NCBI GenBank assembly: GCA_018881555.1
Contig: JACAXG010000007.1
Span: 1,316,643-1,380,642 of the forward strand
Direction: 5' to 3'
Length of the DNA: 64,000 bases
Origin: Amblyornis subalaris
Taxonomy: Eukaryota; Chordata; Aves; Passeriformes; Ptilonorhynchidae
The notes under the pieces are model-generated. The model was given only the letters and a program-made list of their open reading frames with translations. It was not told the DNA's origin and did not search any database. The position numbers and the translations under genes are program-made. Of the stretch, positions 1 to 13,800 are shown in pieces. How positions within the stretch are numbered: the stretch's first letter is position 1; each line of letters starts with the position of its first letter.

Positions 1-3000
1 CCCCTTTCATAACTGTTGTGGTAACAACAAAAAAAAAAAATCACATAAACCTGCAGAAGAATTGCTTAGTGGTACAAAGTATTCTGGTTTTGAAGTATTC
101 TGGTTTCTACCAAAACCCCAATTACTTAATTTTGTGCCCTTCCTGGCCGACATAAATTATGCAACCCTCGCATCTCGACATCGGTGAATTATGTAGCTCT
201 GCGCACACATCAATTAATTTTGGCCCCATCAACTTCCCACCTCCTGTGTGCTCCTCGCCCCAAATCGGGTTTGCATCTCCCTGCCGCGAGCGGTTCATTT
301 CGCACTCCCGGCAGCCGTATCTGCCTGGGCCTGCAGCCCCGCTTCAACTCTTCACCCTCCCCCACCTGCCTCTGCTCCCGCTCAGCCAAGCCTGCTCCTG
401 CTGAATCCCTCCTCCTCCTGCCCCACAGTGAGGATCCATCCGGGTGCCTTCACCTCATGCCTTGTCAATGGGTCACCACCGAATCCCGATGGGCAGTGCG
501 GCTGGCCTGGAGGCGACCTGGTTGTCGTTATTGCTTTCCTCATGATTTTCAAAGTGCACATTACAAGACTGAAGCTCCGTCTTCTGGAATGGCCTGTGAA
601 AGTCCTGGCATGCTTGGAGCATTCACCTCCAAAACCCTACCCGTGGCAAAGCCTGGATCATGTAATATCTCACTCAAGAAAAGCAGTAGCTGCTAGGTCT
701 GTACGAAAAGTAGTGTTGAGGAAAAGGTTGGTGCCAGCATCTAACTTGGCACTGCTGCCAGCATGCTCGTAAGCATGGCCTGGGACTCGGGGTTGAAGTG
801 ACACCACTGCGGCAGGTGTCCACATCACGGCCTCAGCAGCCTTCCCTAAGCAACCCAGGANGAGCTCACTTTCCTCCAGTGAGCACAAACATCACGAGGG
901 ATGTCGCATCCCCTCACTGCCAATCTCTGTGTGCAGCTCAGTTCTGACGCCTGAATTATTTGAGCCAGAAAGGAAAAACATCTCCATGAGAAGCGTGCAG
1001 AGACCTAAAGCCTGAGAGGACGATGTGATGCCTTGCAAACGAGAGTGTCCTCTACTTGCTGTTGCTTTCCAGTTGTGTGATCCAAGCAGCGGCAGCAGAG
1101 CAGCTCTGCAGCCCACCTACAGCCTCTCANCAGGACTTTGTCCTCCAGTGACGCAGGACAGGTCAAGGCAGGCCCCTTCCTCACCCTCTCCCACTGCTTT
1201 CCAGGAGCATGGAGAGGGGGAGGACTGGTGGCTTGCCAAAGGGGCAAGGTGGTGACAGCAGAGCAAGGAGCAGTCAGGCTGTGCCCTGGGTCTCCCAGGG
1301 TCACCATGTCAGGAGGGCTGATGGTGGAGCTCTCAGTTCAATCTGCTTTTGTCTCCGGTGGCTGGAGGGAGTCTGACTCTTGTCTCAAGTTGAGGTTACA
1401 GAATATTTTCTGTCTTTTTTTTGTCTGTGTTGATATAACCAGTGAGCGCTGCTGTGACTGACTTGTGCTTTTTTTGTACAGTTCCCAGCACATCTGGTTG
1501 CCTTGGATAAGGTCCCTGGGCCTGATTGTAGCAAAAAATTAATGATAGCATGCTTAAAACTTGGGCCTCTAGCTATGACCGTATGTAAAGCTTTGGGGAC
1601 AAACTGGAGGAAATACAGATTTTAGCAACTGACCAAAAAAAGTATGTTCACTGTGTTATATCTGCAGTTGTGCTTATTGTGTCTCAGAACTATAAGCCAG
1701 GCAATGGAGTGCTTGCTCCCAGCTGATTGGCACCAAGCATTTTCCCTGTCCCACTTGCACAACAACCCTGGTCATTCATCAGTGGGAACCTAAGCTGGCT
1801 CTAGAAAACATTCTAATTACCTGGGCGTCCTGATGAAACCTGCCTTGATTTGAAAGAGGTGCACCACCGTGCTCACGTGAGCGTTTCTTGTTTCTTCTAA
1901 ATAATAGAATTAGCTATGGGCATTTCCTTAAGAGCACACAGAACACAATTGCAGTCTGATTCCTCTCCCTCCAAGCCTAGTCTTGAAACATGCAAATTTC
2001 TCTTTCAAGTGTGTTGGCAAAAAATGGCAGCATCCTGACACACACACGAGTTAGACACTGAATTACACACTGGTCGAGATATTGGCGGTGAGCTGAGTTC
2101 TTTGGTGGAGATATCAGGAGTGCTGTGGAAAACAGCAGAGTCTGCTGAGCAAATTATCAGTGGATAGCTTGTTTCTTACTCTCTTTTGAAGGGATCCTGC
2201 ACTGGCCACTGCAGGGACAAGGTATGGGGCTGGATATGGACCTGTGGTCTTGCCAGTGCAGCCTTGCTCTATGCTTGCACAGCTCCACGCAGCACCACAG
2301 GGCCGTGTGCTTTCTGCTGAGTGTTTTCATGTTCTGTTTTAAAAATAACAAGACATCCCTTAACATTCAGGATACATTTTTCCACTCTGAAGCACCACAA
2401 CAGTCTTTTTAAAGAAACTCTAGGAAGGGTGTTAACTTGATCAATGCTGTGCAGGAAGGAAAGCTCTTTCCTACTATTTTTTCAGCATGACTTTCACTGA
2501 CATGATCAGGCTGGGAAAAGACTTATTGGCTGACAGCCCAGGACAGCCATGCAGTATCTCTAGTCATCTGGAACTCAAACTGCTCTACCCAAGGGAGAAC
2601 CATAACATAAAAACAATTTAGNTTACATGCTGAATCTTATAAACATTGTTCAGTTTTTAAAAAATAGTTTAAATACTATTGATGTGCATTCGCTGTGCAC
2701 AGGATTATTGTATTTTGTTTTTCTTTTTTTTCCAATGTCAAGTAAGAAAGGCTGGGAGGGTTTTTACTTTTTTTACTGTAGATGGTTTTCAAAAATCTTG
2801 GAGATATATTCTAAACATAGGGAAATGAGCTTCCTCTCTTCTCATAAATTTAAGAGCTTGGCTTCTCCTGTATATTGGATATAATTGTTTTATACATAGA
2901 TAAAGTTTACTTTTTGACCCTGTCCAGAAAGCTGTTTGAAGGGAGCTTCCAGAGGCTCTGTGATTCCCTCTCCTGCACACACAGGATGTTCACCAGACCA

Positions 3001-3714
3001 GATTGGGGAGAGCTTGGCTTCATCTGGCTGAGCCATGAAACCCCTGAGGACAGAGTTTCCACAGCCTCCTCGATGACCTNCCTCAAGGCTGTGCTTCTCT
3101 TCTAGAATTTTTTTCCGCCCATCCATGCTGCCCTTCATGGCCGTTGTCCCCTCTTACGTTTTCTGTTGCTGTTTTCTCTGTCACCCTTCTACCTCCCAGT
3201 TGATCTGAATAACCCTGGACAGCTAAAGTGCAAGGGCAAACACACGTGGGAAGCTGAGCATTACTGGCCTCTGTCTGTTGTTACCTTATTTTGCATAAAA
3301 AACCCTGTCAGAGTAACCTGCTCTTCTGTAAGTATGTGCAGCTTTAATAATTTCGGATAAAGCAACATGGATCCAGAACGTAAGCTTCAACAAAACCTTT
3401 TTTTTCTCAGCTTCTTGTCTTGGTGGAAGATCTGAACTTGGGATGTGTCCATTGCCACCCGTCCGTCTGCCAAGTCCTGACATTCCAGCACACCTTGCAA
3501 CAAGTCTAAAAGTATTTTTTTAGGAAAATGACTATGGTTCCTTTATGATTCCTTTTTTCCATAAACTGGTGTTTCACAAGCTGAGTAGCCTTGCTCTCTC
3601 TTCCTGTGCGGGTTCCTGCAGTTGTTGGTTATTTGGTGGTGGTGTTGTTTTTGAGTTGTGGTTTTTTTACTTTCTTGATGTGCTGTGACCTTTGCTGTGA
3701 TGCTTTCACTGCAG
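1..3714 (+). other. AFG2A: AFG2A intron (3' part of an intron that begins outside the window)
   Basis: No coding exon was recognised here. The stretch ends at a clear splice acceptor, a T-rich run followed by CAG at 3712-3714, directly before the first AFG2A exon in the window. Positions 1-1460 are relatively GC-rich and carry several overlapping open frames on both strands (for example 184-696 and 248-772 on +). These have no recognisable protein similarity and overlap one another in different frames, so I treat them as non-coding. No confident repeat was seen. That this is an intron, not intergenic DNA, follows from the exon downstream being an internal AFG2A exon. Confidence 0.75.
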
Positions 3715-3879
3715 GCCTTGCTGAGACCGGGGCGAATAGACAGAATTATCTACGTGCCCTTGCCAGATGCAGCCACTCGCAGGGAAATCTTCAAGCTTCA
3801 CTTCCAGTCCATGCCAGTCAGTGATGAAGTCTGCTTGGCCGAGCTCGTGGAGCGCACGCAGAAGTACTCAGGAGCAGAG
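3715..3879 (+). CDS. AFG2A: AFG2A (SPATA5) penultimate coding exon: arginine-finger region and start of the D2 AAA+ lid
   Basis: This is a 165-bp exon (55 codons, phase 0 at both ends) bounded by CAG at 3712-3714 and GTAAAA at 3880. The peptide starts [20 protein letters not shown], which is the second region of homology of a type II AAA+ ATPase. The two arginines of RPGR correspond to the arginine fingers that reach the ATP of the neighbouring subunit. The peptide ends KYSGAE, the start of the sensor-2 helix that continues in the next exon. From family knowledge, AFG2A is the metazoan relative of yeast Afg2/Drg1. It acts with AFG2B, AIRIM and CINP in releasing and recycling factors from pre-60S ribosomal particles. 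Assignment rests on near-identity to the human C-terminus as I recall it, on the match of the next exon, and on SPRY1 lying downstream. VCP and NVL share the motif but differ in the following residues. Only the last 113 residues of a protein of roughly 890 are in the window. Confidence 0.95.
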
Positions 3880-6800
3880 GTAAAACTTTCAGAAGTCACT
3901 GCACAAAATGGTGTTTCAAGTTGAACTCAAATATCATCAAGATATCCCTTGCGTCTTCTCAGAGTGCTGGTGGGAGTTATGAAAGGGAATGTTTGAGATA
4001 TTCTTGTGTGTTTCTGCAATCTGGGGCTTTTTTACTTCAAGGTCTCCATCAGAGGATTGTTGCCAGAGGAAGGGTGAGCCTTCGTACAATCGCAGGCGGC
4101 CACATTAAGGATGTGCTGCCAGGAGGGGAGGGAGGTGGGGGCAAGTGCCCCTAGACTTCCCAAACAGTTCACCTGGGTCTCCCCACATCTCCAGGGGTCT
4201 TTTGAGTGTAGGATTGTGATGAGAGCCTCAGAGTTACGGAACAGTGCAGGGGAGTTGCGAAGGAATCACTTCAAAGCTTGTATTTTCCTATTCCATGTGA
4301 TCAAGACCTCACAGCAGCACTTATTGTTATAGCTCGTTGCTATTAGTTAGCTTCTGACAATGGATGTCAGACAATTATTTCCTGTCCTTGGTAGAAAGAG
4401 GAACTTTCTCAGATGCTGCTGCCTGGCAGTTATAATACGTATCAGTACATTAGTGGTCACCACTCTACTCCTTGGATATTATTCATGTCAGTGTCTCATG
4501 AAAGGACATTTCATTCTTTCCTCATTTTAATTAATTGGAAGTAATTATATTAATTCAAAAATTCAAAGAATGTTAATAAGGTTGCCAAGTCGAGCTCTTA
4601 CAAGGTATGAAATACCAGAATTTCCACCTTGCTGTAGCCAGTCCTAGTGTCTGCATTATCACACCATCTAATTACATAGTCACCTTCTACTTTTTCCATA
4701 GCAGAGTGGAAAATGTGATGTGCTTCCCTTGGCTCCTCATCTCTCTGTGTACTGTTTACAAAGGCAGGGAAATGACCTAAACTTTTGTCTTGGGTGATTG
4801 TGGAGGATTTGTGTGATTCCTGTAATGCTGAAGGCCCTTCTCAGTGTACTGGTCATTGAACGTGCTGCTCCCAGGCAAGACTTCTGCTCATTTAGCTGTC
4901 ACTCAAATGCTGGTATGTTGTAAAATGATGTGCTGCCTACTAATAACCCCTGGCTGGTGAGGGTACTGCTGTGGGTTCATTTTGGGAAGCTGTGTCACAG
5001 CGGACACCAAAGTGGAACCCGTGAGAGCTTTGCTCCTACACAGCACAGGACTGGGAATGTGGAGGAGGATATTGACAGGACTGTGCTCCGGGAATCAAAG
5101 AATGGAAGCTGTGTAGTGAGCAGAGCTGGTTTGTGTAGCACAACTTTCTGCCCAGAATGTGGGCTCTCACAATGAATAAAAAGGCAACAATAAAAAGGAT
5201 TTCAGGCTTAAGTGTTGGTCTAGAAAATTGTCACAGCTCTACTGCCTCCACATTTTGGAGTAGTGACCTGAAACAGTACTGTGTTCGTAGTTGGAGGACA
5301 GTCACACAACTTTTGCTGCCTTGGGAAAATTTATCTGCCTCTGGCTAAGTTACAAGCCTCCAAAAATATAAATATAAACATATCCCCTGTTGCATATGGC
5401 AACTGTCGTCTTACCAGGCAACAACTGGAAAGCTTGTATTGTAGAAATTCCAAGCATATGGGGATTTCCTTTGGATCTGGATCAGCTGAAACTCTAGTGG
5501 TGAATTCCTGTGCCTGGTTCATAATGAGTCACAAATGTCTTGGTGCTGGCTTTGTACAGAACCAAAAATAAGTTAATGGGTCATTGAGTGCAGCTACAAA
5601 CCAGTTGCAGGGGAAAAAAAAGGCTGCCTGTTTCTAATATGGTATTTCTCACGAATTTTGTTCTTTTGCATCATGCAAAGTATTATAATAACTGGGATGT
5701 AAAGAGTAAACACAGAAAAAGCCTCAGTCAGGGTTCCTTGGAAGAACATATAAAGTCTTGACAGTTGGCACGCACAGTGGCCAGTTTCATTAAAGCCTTT
5801 TCTTCCCAGTGTCTCCAGCTTCCCAGCTTTACAAATAGTTTCCGCTGCTGAATGGCAAGTTCCCATTCCACTGTTCTAGCCTTTGTTTAGAGAAAGAAAT
5901 GGAAAATGCTTGGTTTTGTGACTAGAAGATGCTNTATGAATAGGGAGTTGCGTGTAAAGATGCGTTGAATCATCCTGACATGAGCTGAATAAACAGCCAG
6001 TAAAGTGGATAGTTCAGTGTGCATCTGGCTTCCAACTTGGCCCTTTTTCAGATCAGATACTTGTGTATTTTGGCCTGTCATCACTTATGACCAGTTATCT
6101 CTGTTCACCTGCTGGATGTACGTTTCTCTTAATGACTACCTTTAAAGATATATCAAGATAGCAAAATAGGGTGATTACTTCCCACTGTTTCATGTGAGAG
6201 AAGATGGAAGATAATTTGTGAAGGTGAATTACAATTTCCTTCTCTCGTGTGTAAGTGAAGCTTAAAGTAATAAAAAAAGGTGTTAGATGAGCAATGTCTG
6301 TACAGTTAACTTTTAGGTCAAAGAAAGCCTCAGCTTTCTGGAAATACTTTGATTTGAGTGCAATCTTCATTTACAGACCCTTCTGAAGTAGTGCTCTCCA
6401 GCAATGCTTGGGCTCTTCTTCAGGGATACTGCATTTTATTTTGGGCAAAATTGCAGGAGGTCCAACTTCTGTAAAACTGATAATTTTTTAATGGTTTTAT
6501 ATAATTAGAGTGTCTTCACTCTGAGGTTGTTCACAGTTTGATCGCAGCTTTTCCCAGAGCATTTTCACTGTTGTAGTTCCTGCTGAGAAGTTTTATCTGT
6601 TTAATTTCCCACTAAAGTAGGATTAATTAAACATCCAACCACAGAAGTATTTAAAAGCAATGTTTTAAAGTACAAGCAATGTGAGTTCTTTGGGTCTCAT
6701 TTGCTTGTTTTCATGGTGCTGCTACAGCCAGCTTGCCTTAGGAAAGATGGGCTTTCCACAAATTTGGGTGCTCCATTTTTCAGTTTGGGGTTAGATGAGC

Positions 6801-9800
6801 AAGGGATGAGGAGAATGTTTCTCCACTGGAGAAATATTTTGTTCCAGAAGGTAGGTGATAAAAAGGAAAATAAACCCAGTAGAGTGAGAGATGTTCTTTT
6901 ATTGTCTGAGCCGCAGTCAGATGGTGTTTTTGTTACAATTTAAAAGGCAGAGAGGGAGGTTTTAGGCAGAAACTAAAATCAAGTGTTGAGTTGTTTTGAG
7001 TTTAAAGTTGGTTGGAAGTAATAAAAAATTAAATAATCTGGGTATGATGACAATATTCCTCATACAAGTGTGCTTATAAAAGTAAGATAATGGGACTGAC
7101 TGCTTTTAAATTGGTGGAAAGCAGGTCATGGTGAAAGCCAAGGCTGGCATGGTTTCTATAGTATTATCAGTTTCCATGCTTACAGGACACAATAGTCAAG
7201 CGGGAATCTTGGAACCTGTAAATCTTTCACTGGTTCTTAGGCGAAGTAGAACAGTTAATGTAAAAAATATCTTTCTCACTTTGCAATAACCCTCAATGGG
7301 AGCACAGAAAGTGAAGGGGAAGGAAAGCAAGCTGATGAAGGTTTGCTCTGGCTCAAATAAGAGCAGATTTGATGCCAAAAAGATCCTTGCAGTAGCAAAC
7401 TAGCTCAACTCAAGTCTGTGACTTTTAAAATATGTATTCCAAAACATGCATGTTCTTATTTACCAGATATGGACATATTTGAACTATTAACATTGATTTA
7501 AAAAACACCCCAAACAAACAAAACCTCTCCAAATTCCTCACTTTCTTACAGTGGAAGATATTTAAGTACAAAAGGAATGAGGATGTGTTCCGTTGTAGGT
7601 GCACAGGAGGGAAAAGACTCTTTTGAGAGATTGGGAAAAATTTGTCTCTTTAGTAAAGAACTTCTACAGTAAAGGAGAGAGAGGATTTAGATATAGGGAA
7701 AGAAAGGACATTTAACAAATAAGGATATGTTATCTTCTTTACATCTATCTTTCCATGGAGGAAAAGATCTTCCAGACTTAAGGGAAAGGCTTTCTGCCTA
7801 ACATTTTTAAAGGGCAGTGGATTCAATCCTATATAGTAGCCTGAAGTATTACAAATGTGATTTTCAAGGTGAGGAATGCCGTCAAATTGAAATGCAGCAA
7901 GATTAAGGCCTCAGATGAACTTCTGATGTTTCTCTTGGAATGGTGCAGAGGATCTGTTAATTTATATCACTCATTGAAAAGTGAACATTTTTGTGTGGGT
8001 GGGTGAGGAAAGGTCTCAGCCTTCATCCAATATGGGTAGCATGGGATCACCTCCTTCCTACACACATTTATCAGTGCTAAGGATGTGTTTGGCACAGGTG
8101 TCTGGAAGGTGAGGAAATACCTGGCATTCGGAATGTTTTCCAAATGTTAGTGTTTGGGATAAATGAGATGAATCACCGGAAAGGAAATAACTAACTGCAC
8201 AGGACTTCCCATGGGATTTTGCCTGCTGCTGGTCTCGCAGGAGCCTCGTACGTGCGGAATGTGCTCGGGCAGAGTGGGAACGAGGGCAGCGCGAGCACCT
8301 GGGGATGCCTGGGAATGGCAGTGGTGTGGCAGCGCCAAAAGCAGGACTTTGTGGCCTTACGCCGCCTCTCCCGCTCTCCTTTTCAGTCACTTCAGAAAGA
8401 TCTGGTTCCCGTCCCCCATTTTTCAGAGGTGGGACCCAAGTGGGCGGATTTTCATCATGTTGTGTCTCAGCTGAGGCCTGATGAAGTACTGTGTGTGCTG
8501 ACCCTGTGAGGATATAGAGCGTGGCTGGCAGTCAGCACCTTTGTGCAAAATGTAAGGTTTGGTATAGAGGGGAGTATTGGCACTGAAATTTATGCATGGC
8601 AGGCTCATCTGGGAAAGAACATTTTCTCCTTCAGTGAGATAATGATTTGCTAATAGTTTAATCAAGCCGGGGAGATTTAATGCGTCTGGCTGAAGGGACA
8701 TTAGTGTTTCCGAAAAGGTCAGACCCATTAACAGCTCAGGAGGACACAGTCGAAACTGCTTCCTAAGTAACTCAAAGAACAGTGATCCTCAGAGGAACTT
8801 GGGGAAAAAAGCCAGAGGGAATTCGAATGAGCACCAAACAGTGCCAAGGTGTGAAATTTCGCTTGCTTCTCAAACCTGAGATTTTTTTTTTCCCCACGAA
8901 GCCCGAAGAGCTTATACTTTGATTCTTTAAATGCTGAAACAGGTCAGATGCAGGAACTTCACAGCTGATTTAAACATGTTTTTCTTCATTAACTACTTCA
9001 AAGGTATTGTCCATCCAGGTTCGTAAACGAGCACTCTTGTGTTTGCTTTTGTCCTCCCTGTCCCTTTGCAGGATTGTTTTGTGTTGTATCCAGTGTTTGG
9101 AGAAAGAACATCAGTAGGAGCATCACCTCTGTCGGGAGGTCCCTTCCCATGAGCTTGTACAAACCAGCGGTAGTTTCACCAGGAGAGATGCCTGGGTTTA
9201 CCAGCAGCATCGACTGTGCTGTGTTCCTCCTTCCCTATCTTTGCCTTCCCGTTTCCACGCTACCTTCTTGCCCGTGGTGGAGTAACCAGGAGCTTCCCGT
9301 TGTTGGGGGTGGTAGAGGGAGGTGTGCCGCCAGCACAGCGGGGCACTGCTGAGCTGCCGCTGTCACACAGGCTTATAAAACAGGGACCTAGGCCGAGCCT
9401 CTGTCAGACAGCTTCACTTGCCCTCTGCTCTCGCCTCTGGCTTTGCTGCTTTATTGTCCTGGGTTTGGCTGTAATTCCCAGCAATGGAAAAACATGTTGC
9501 TCTTTAAAAGCAGATGGGAATTCATTGCCGAAGGAAAAAATATGTCTCTTTAGGCTACTGCTATTGTTTTCTTTGAGTTTTATTTTTTGCCTGTGAGTTA
9601 TTTGTAGCAACTTTTAATTTAGCTTTTTTTTTTTTTTATCAGACAGTGGGGATTATTCATCAGTGTCTTAAAGCACACACTCTCAGTATAGCAATGATCA
9701 CAAGTGGGGGTATGTAAAGTTCAGAGTGAAGATTGCATTTGCAGTGATCAGGAAGGAATTGAAAGTGTTGGCTTATTTCTGCCTTTTGAAGTACTTTCAT

Positions 9801-10420
9801 TGGCGTATTACAAATTCTTATATCAGCTCAGAGTAGTAGAGTTGGCTTTAATGTTAAAAAAAAAAGGAAAAGAAAAAATAAGAAGTGCTTTTTACTCACA
9901 CTGACCTGTTTTTCTGATTTAAACCTGTAGTGCTGGCACTTGATCATGTAAGTTATGATGTGTCACAGGGTATGTGGTTAGGAGTGAACTTGCTGCTTTG
10001 AGTTTGACTCAACTCTAGTCCTAAAGTATTAGACAAGGCATACAAGTTGGAGAAAGTCAGCAAAAAGCCATTGCACTTCATAGAAAACTGATTCCCGATC
10101 CTTCACTTTTATAGGACAACTTCAGGGCCAGATCCTCTCAACATATACAAGTTGCTATAAATACTGAGTGTGTCTTAGTACATTAACAAAATATACATCT
10201 GAAGTTTTTCTTGTTTCATTGATTTGTATCCACTTTTTTCATAAACCGGGGCAGGGGTGGGAGGGAGGAAGTAAATATTCTTACATATCCTTTGCTGTTT
10301 CTCATGCCCTTAAGATTAGCAAGTGTCTGACTTGCTTAAGTACCTTTTATGATTAATTTCAATAGTATACAATGTCTGACTGCCCATCCTCAGTGTTCAG
10401 TTTATCTTTCCCCTTGGATA

Positions 10421-10885
10421 TGCTGAGTCCAGAGCAGGGTCACCAAGGTGATTAGACAGATGAAGCACCTCTCCTATGAGGAAGGGCTGAGAGAATTGGG
10501 ATTGTTCAGCCTGGAGAAGAGAAGGCTTTGGGGTGACCTTATTGTGGCCTTCCAGTACTTGAAGGGAAACTGCAAGAAAGGAGAAGGACTATTTGCAAGG
10601 GCATGTAGTGACAGGACAAGGGGGAATGGCTTCAAAATGAAAGAAAATAGGTTTAGATTAGATTATTATGAAGAAATCGTTCCCTGTGAGGGTGGTGAGG
10701 CCCTGGCACAGGTAGCCCAGGAAAGCTCTGGCTGCCCCATCCGTGGAAGTGTGCAACGCCAGGCTGGATGAGGCTTTGAGCAACCTGGTTTAGTGGAAGG
10801 TGTCCCTGCAGGACATGGCAGGGGGGTTGAAACTGGATGATCTTTCAGGTCCCTTCCAACCTAGGCTGTTCCACGATTCTGTGAT
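10421..10885 (+). repeat. CR1 LINE 3' fragment, about 465 bp (longest in the window)
   Basis: This is a 5'-truncated copy of the chicken-repeat-1 retrotransposon lying on the + strand. Typical CR1 3' phrases occur in order: a cattle of GAGGAAGGGCTGAGAGA-type sequence near 10479, TTCAGCCTGGAGAAGAGAAG near 10506, GGTGGTGAGGCCCTGGCACA near 10691, GTCCCTTCCAACC near 10849, and the ATTCTGTGAT terminus at about 10876-10885. CR1 ends in short repeats of an 8-bp ATTCTRTG unit in place of a poly-A tail, and this copy shows that end. Its open frame (10448-10771) is a remnant or chance frame of the element and not a gene. The 5' boundary is approximate. Confidence 0.93.
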
Positions 10886-13800
10886 TTAAAGGAGGTAGCA
10901 CTAAGGCATAATCTCGGGCATCAGCTGGAGAGCTGCAGAAGGCTCCCCANTTCTGCAGTAAAATTACCTTCCATCCTTAATAGAACCAGCCCTCCNAAAC
11001 CACGGGTTGTAATTGGTCAGTGAGATCTAAAATAGTTCTGATTATGATCTTAATTGGCACTAGGAATATTTAGATACAGTACCTGACGGCTAACTCAGGA
11101 TGTTTATACCAGATGAAAGCATCCAGAGGAACACCTTGTGCTGACCTACTTGTGTTTCTGGGACTGTGCCAGTTAAATTGCTGTCATGGTAGAAGAAATG
11201 TTAATGAATGGCAGAGGAATAATAGGACCCAGGTGTAAAAGCCTATTAATCTACCTGGCTATTGTTGCCGTGAATGAAGAACATGTATTTTAATGGCAGC
11301 ACTGACTGTTTACACTTCACTGAACTGCAAAGATTGGAGAGGCGGGTGTGCGTATGAATGAAAATGTTTGAACATATATTGGTATCTTTGTGTGCAGGGA
11401 AAATAGGATGTTTGCTTTTGGCAGTCATCTGCAAAGTCATTGTTTCTGTTGCAAAAATTTGGAACCTAATAATGAATAATAATATCTAATAAAATCAAAT
11501 CACAATAGACTGTGAATTTCTTGAACAATAAACGTACCTAATTTCAAGCTTAAATGCTCTCACTGGTAAAACTACCATTGTGTAGAACATGGTACTATTC
11601 TACCAACTATTCTGCTTCCATTGCTTTCTCCCATGATAGAAATAGTATTTCACTTGTGTAAAGTGAGTTTCGAGTTTATTTTAGGAGGGATGATCATTAT
11701 TGATAAAGTTTTTGGAGAGGGTTTTTTTGTGTGGTTTTTTTTTTTTCTTAACATTTTAATTGTGATATACTTTAATACTTCCTATCCCTAAAAATGTGTA
11801 TAAGCCACAGACTTACACACTTGTCATCCTGTAAAGTTATTTGAGTTTGCAAATACGCTCTGCTACATTCCTTTCAAAGGNGTTTTGATTATGTGTAATT
11901 TTATTTTTCGAAGTGAGATTCTTTTTGAGATAGAATAGTTGAAGTGTCTGCTTTTGTTCCACTTTCTTTTTTTATCCACAAACTTTAGCAATAACATTGT
12001 TGGAGCTTGTGGCTTTTTGGTGAGATTAAGCTGCTCAGTGTTAATTCTGAAACCATTTGAGAAGTTGTTAGTAATGAAGATAGTTACCGATGCTGAATGT
12101 GGGAACAGAGAAGCTTTCAAGTATTTGCAGCCAAACTTACATTGTCAAACAGGGCAATTTTCATTCTTGCCATGTAACTTCTGTTTTCCAGAGCCCTGCT
12201 GGAAAGCTGATGGGCACAAGCACTGCTGTAGCTCAGATTTTTGTTTAGCAGAAGTTGGAAGTTGATATTTCCAAGTTATCTTTTACAGTTACCTTTAAAT
12301 ACATATGGAAGTACAGAAAGCTTTGGATTGCCTTTGGCAAAAGGATTAAAAGGTTATTGGCAGATGGAAGCAGCACAATAATAACTCTGCAGCAAATTAT
12401 TAGCTATGTTAGAAGCAATTCCATGGTCTGTTTTACTTTTTAATTAAACTTTTTCAAACTATCACCTAGTTCTCAGCTTAGGCTTTTTGTTTCCTGTCTT
12501 TGAGTAATGAAAATGTCAAGGATAGCTGGGTAGGAAAAAAGCCTTTCAGGTCTTAGTCTTCTGTAATTTGTCCATGGCATTGCTTGTATAGAAGGGAGCC
12601 ATCGGATCTGGCCTGACCACTTGCAGTGGGAGAAAACAGAGCAAACCCCAAGATGACTGCAAGTGCTAATTGGTCTTGACATCCCCATTGTCAGGGGAGG
12701 AGAACCAAGAGCGTTTTGTCCAGTTTAAAAGAGCTGCTTTGGGTTTTGTTTGATGGTTTATTTTCTTATTTAGGGAAGTGGGGGTGGGAGATATTTTTTC
12801 AAAGTAATTGGCGTCTTCCAGACGTGGTGTTTGTTACTTCATTTCCTAGCAAACAAAGTGAATTTGTGATAAAACTAGAAAATTACTATTATAGTTAACA
12901 TTGCACAGTGAAGCGCACCATTGGAAAGGGAAAGGAGGGGGAGAGCAGCAATCTGTCTTCTGTTTTGTCTTACTGGGCTTTTTACTGGGATAAACCAACT
13001 TTGTCTTTTTCCAGAACTCTTCCCAGTGAGCTCTCATTTGATGATAAACCAATGAAGAGAGGTTAAAAAAATATGTGCCCAGCTCCTAGTTTGAACTCTG
13101 TGGGTTTGCAAGTATTTGTGAGCCCATGGCAGGAAAACTCTTTCTGCTCAATCTCTTCAACAGCTGATTTTCCTTGCACGACGTGGTTTTTGTCTTTTAG
13201 CTGAGGATGAGGGACCAAAGAGCAGAAGCCAGGAGGACAGGTTGTTGGGGATTTTTACCGTGACAAGCAAGGACAGGGGCTTGGGTGTTAAGCAGTGCCA
13301 CAAGCAAGCAAGAACCACAGACCCCAGACCCAAAAGCCATGTGCCACTTTTGTTTCTGGTTACCTGTGCAAGTGGCAGTCCTGGCTGTGTACCTGGGAAG
13401 AGGTGTTTTGGGGAGTCCCCTTGCCAGGGAGGGCATACCATGGCTGGAGAGCTCATCACAGGCTCCTCATCTCATGGGATGTGCCCTTGCCATTTCCGTG
13501 GTCATTTATGTGTTATGTAAACCAAGGGGCGGAGAACCCAACCGTGCTCCTTTGTTAGCGAAACAGAATTTGCAGGCAAGAAAATGCGTGCGGTAATTTA
13601 ATGTAAACAAGAGAGAACAAAACTTTTCTTGATTTTTGACTTTTCTAGTTTAAGGTCTGAGGACTTCCAAAGAAGCAGTCTTGTTTTGGCAGTCTTGTTT
13701 TAATATTCAAATAGCAAGCACTCATCATAATGAGATGTCAGTTCTCAGAAGTGGAATATGGAGCACGGTCAAAATGTTAAAAGCTGAAGTCTTGCTCTTC

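Noticed and set aside
184..772. Two overlapping + frames of 170 and 174 codons
   Set aside because: They overlap in different frames in Pro/Ser/Leu-rich low-information sequence, as expected by chance in C-rich DNA, and no splice or promoter context supports either.
3880..3924. Continuation of the AFG2A frame past the donor site (stop after 14 more codons)
   Set aside because: The GT at 3880 is a good donor and the protein continues correctly in the exon at 37260, so the read-through is intron.
5090..5106. GAATCAAAGAATGG, resembling the minus-strand CR1 end
   Set aside because: No other CR1 phrase flanks it, so it is a chance match.
10448..10771. 107-codon frame resembling a small protein
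   Set aside because: It lies wholly within a CR1 3' fragment and is repeat sequence.
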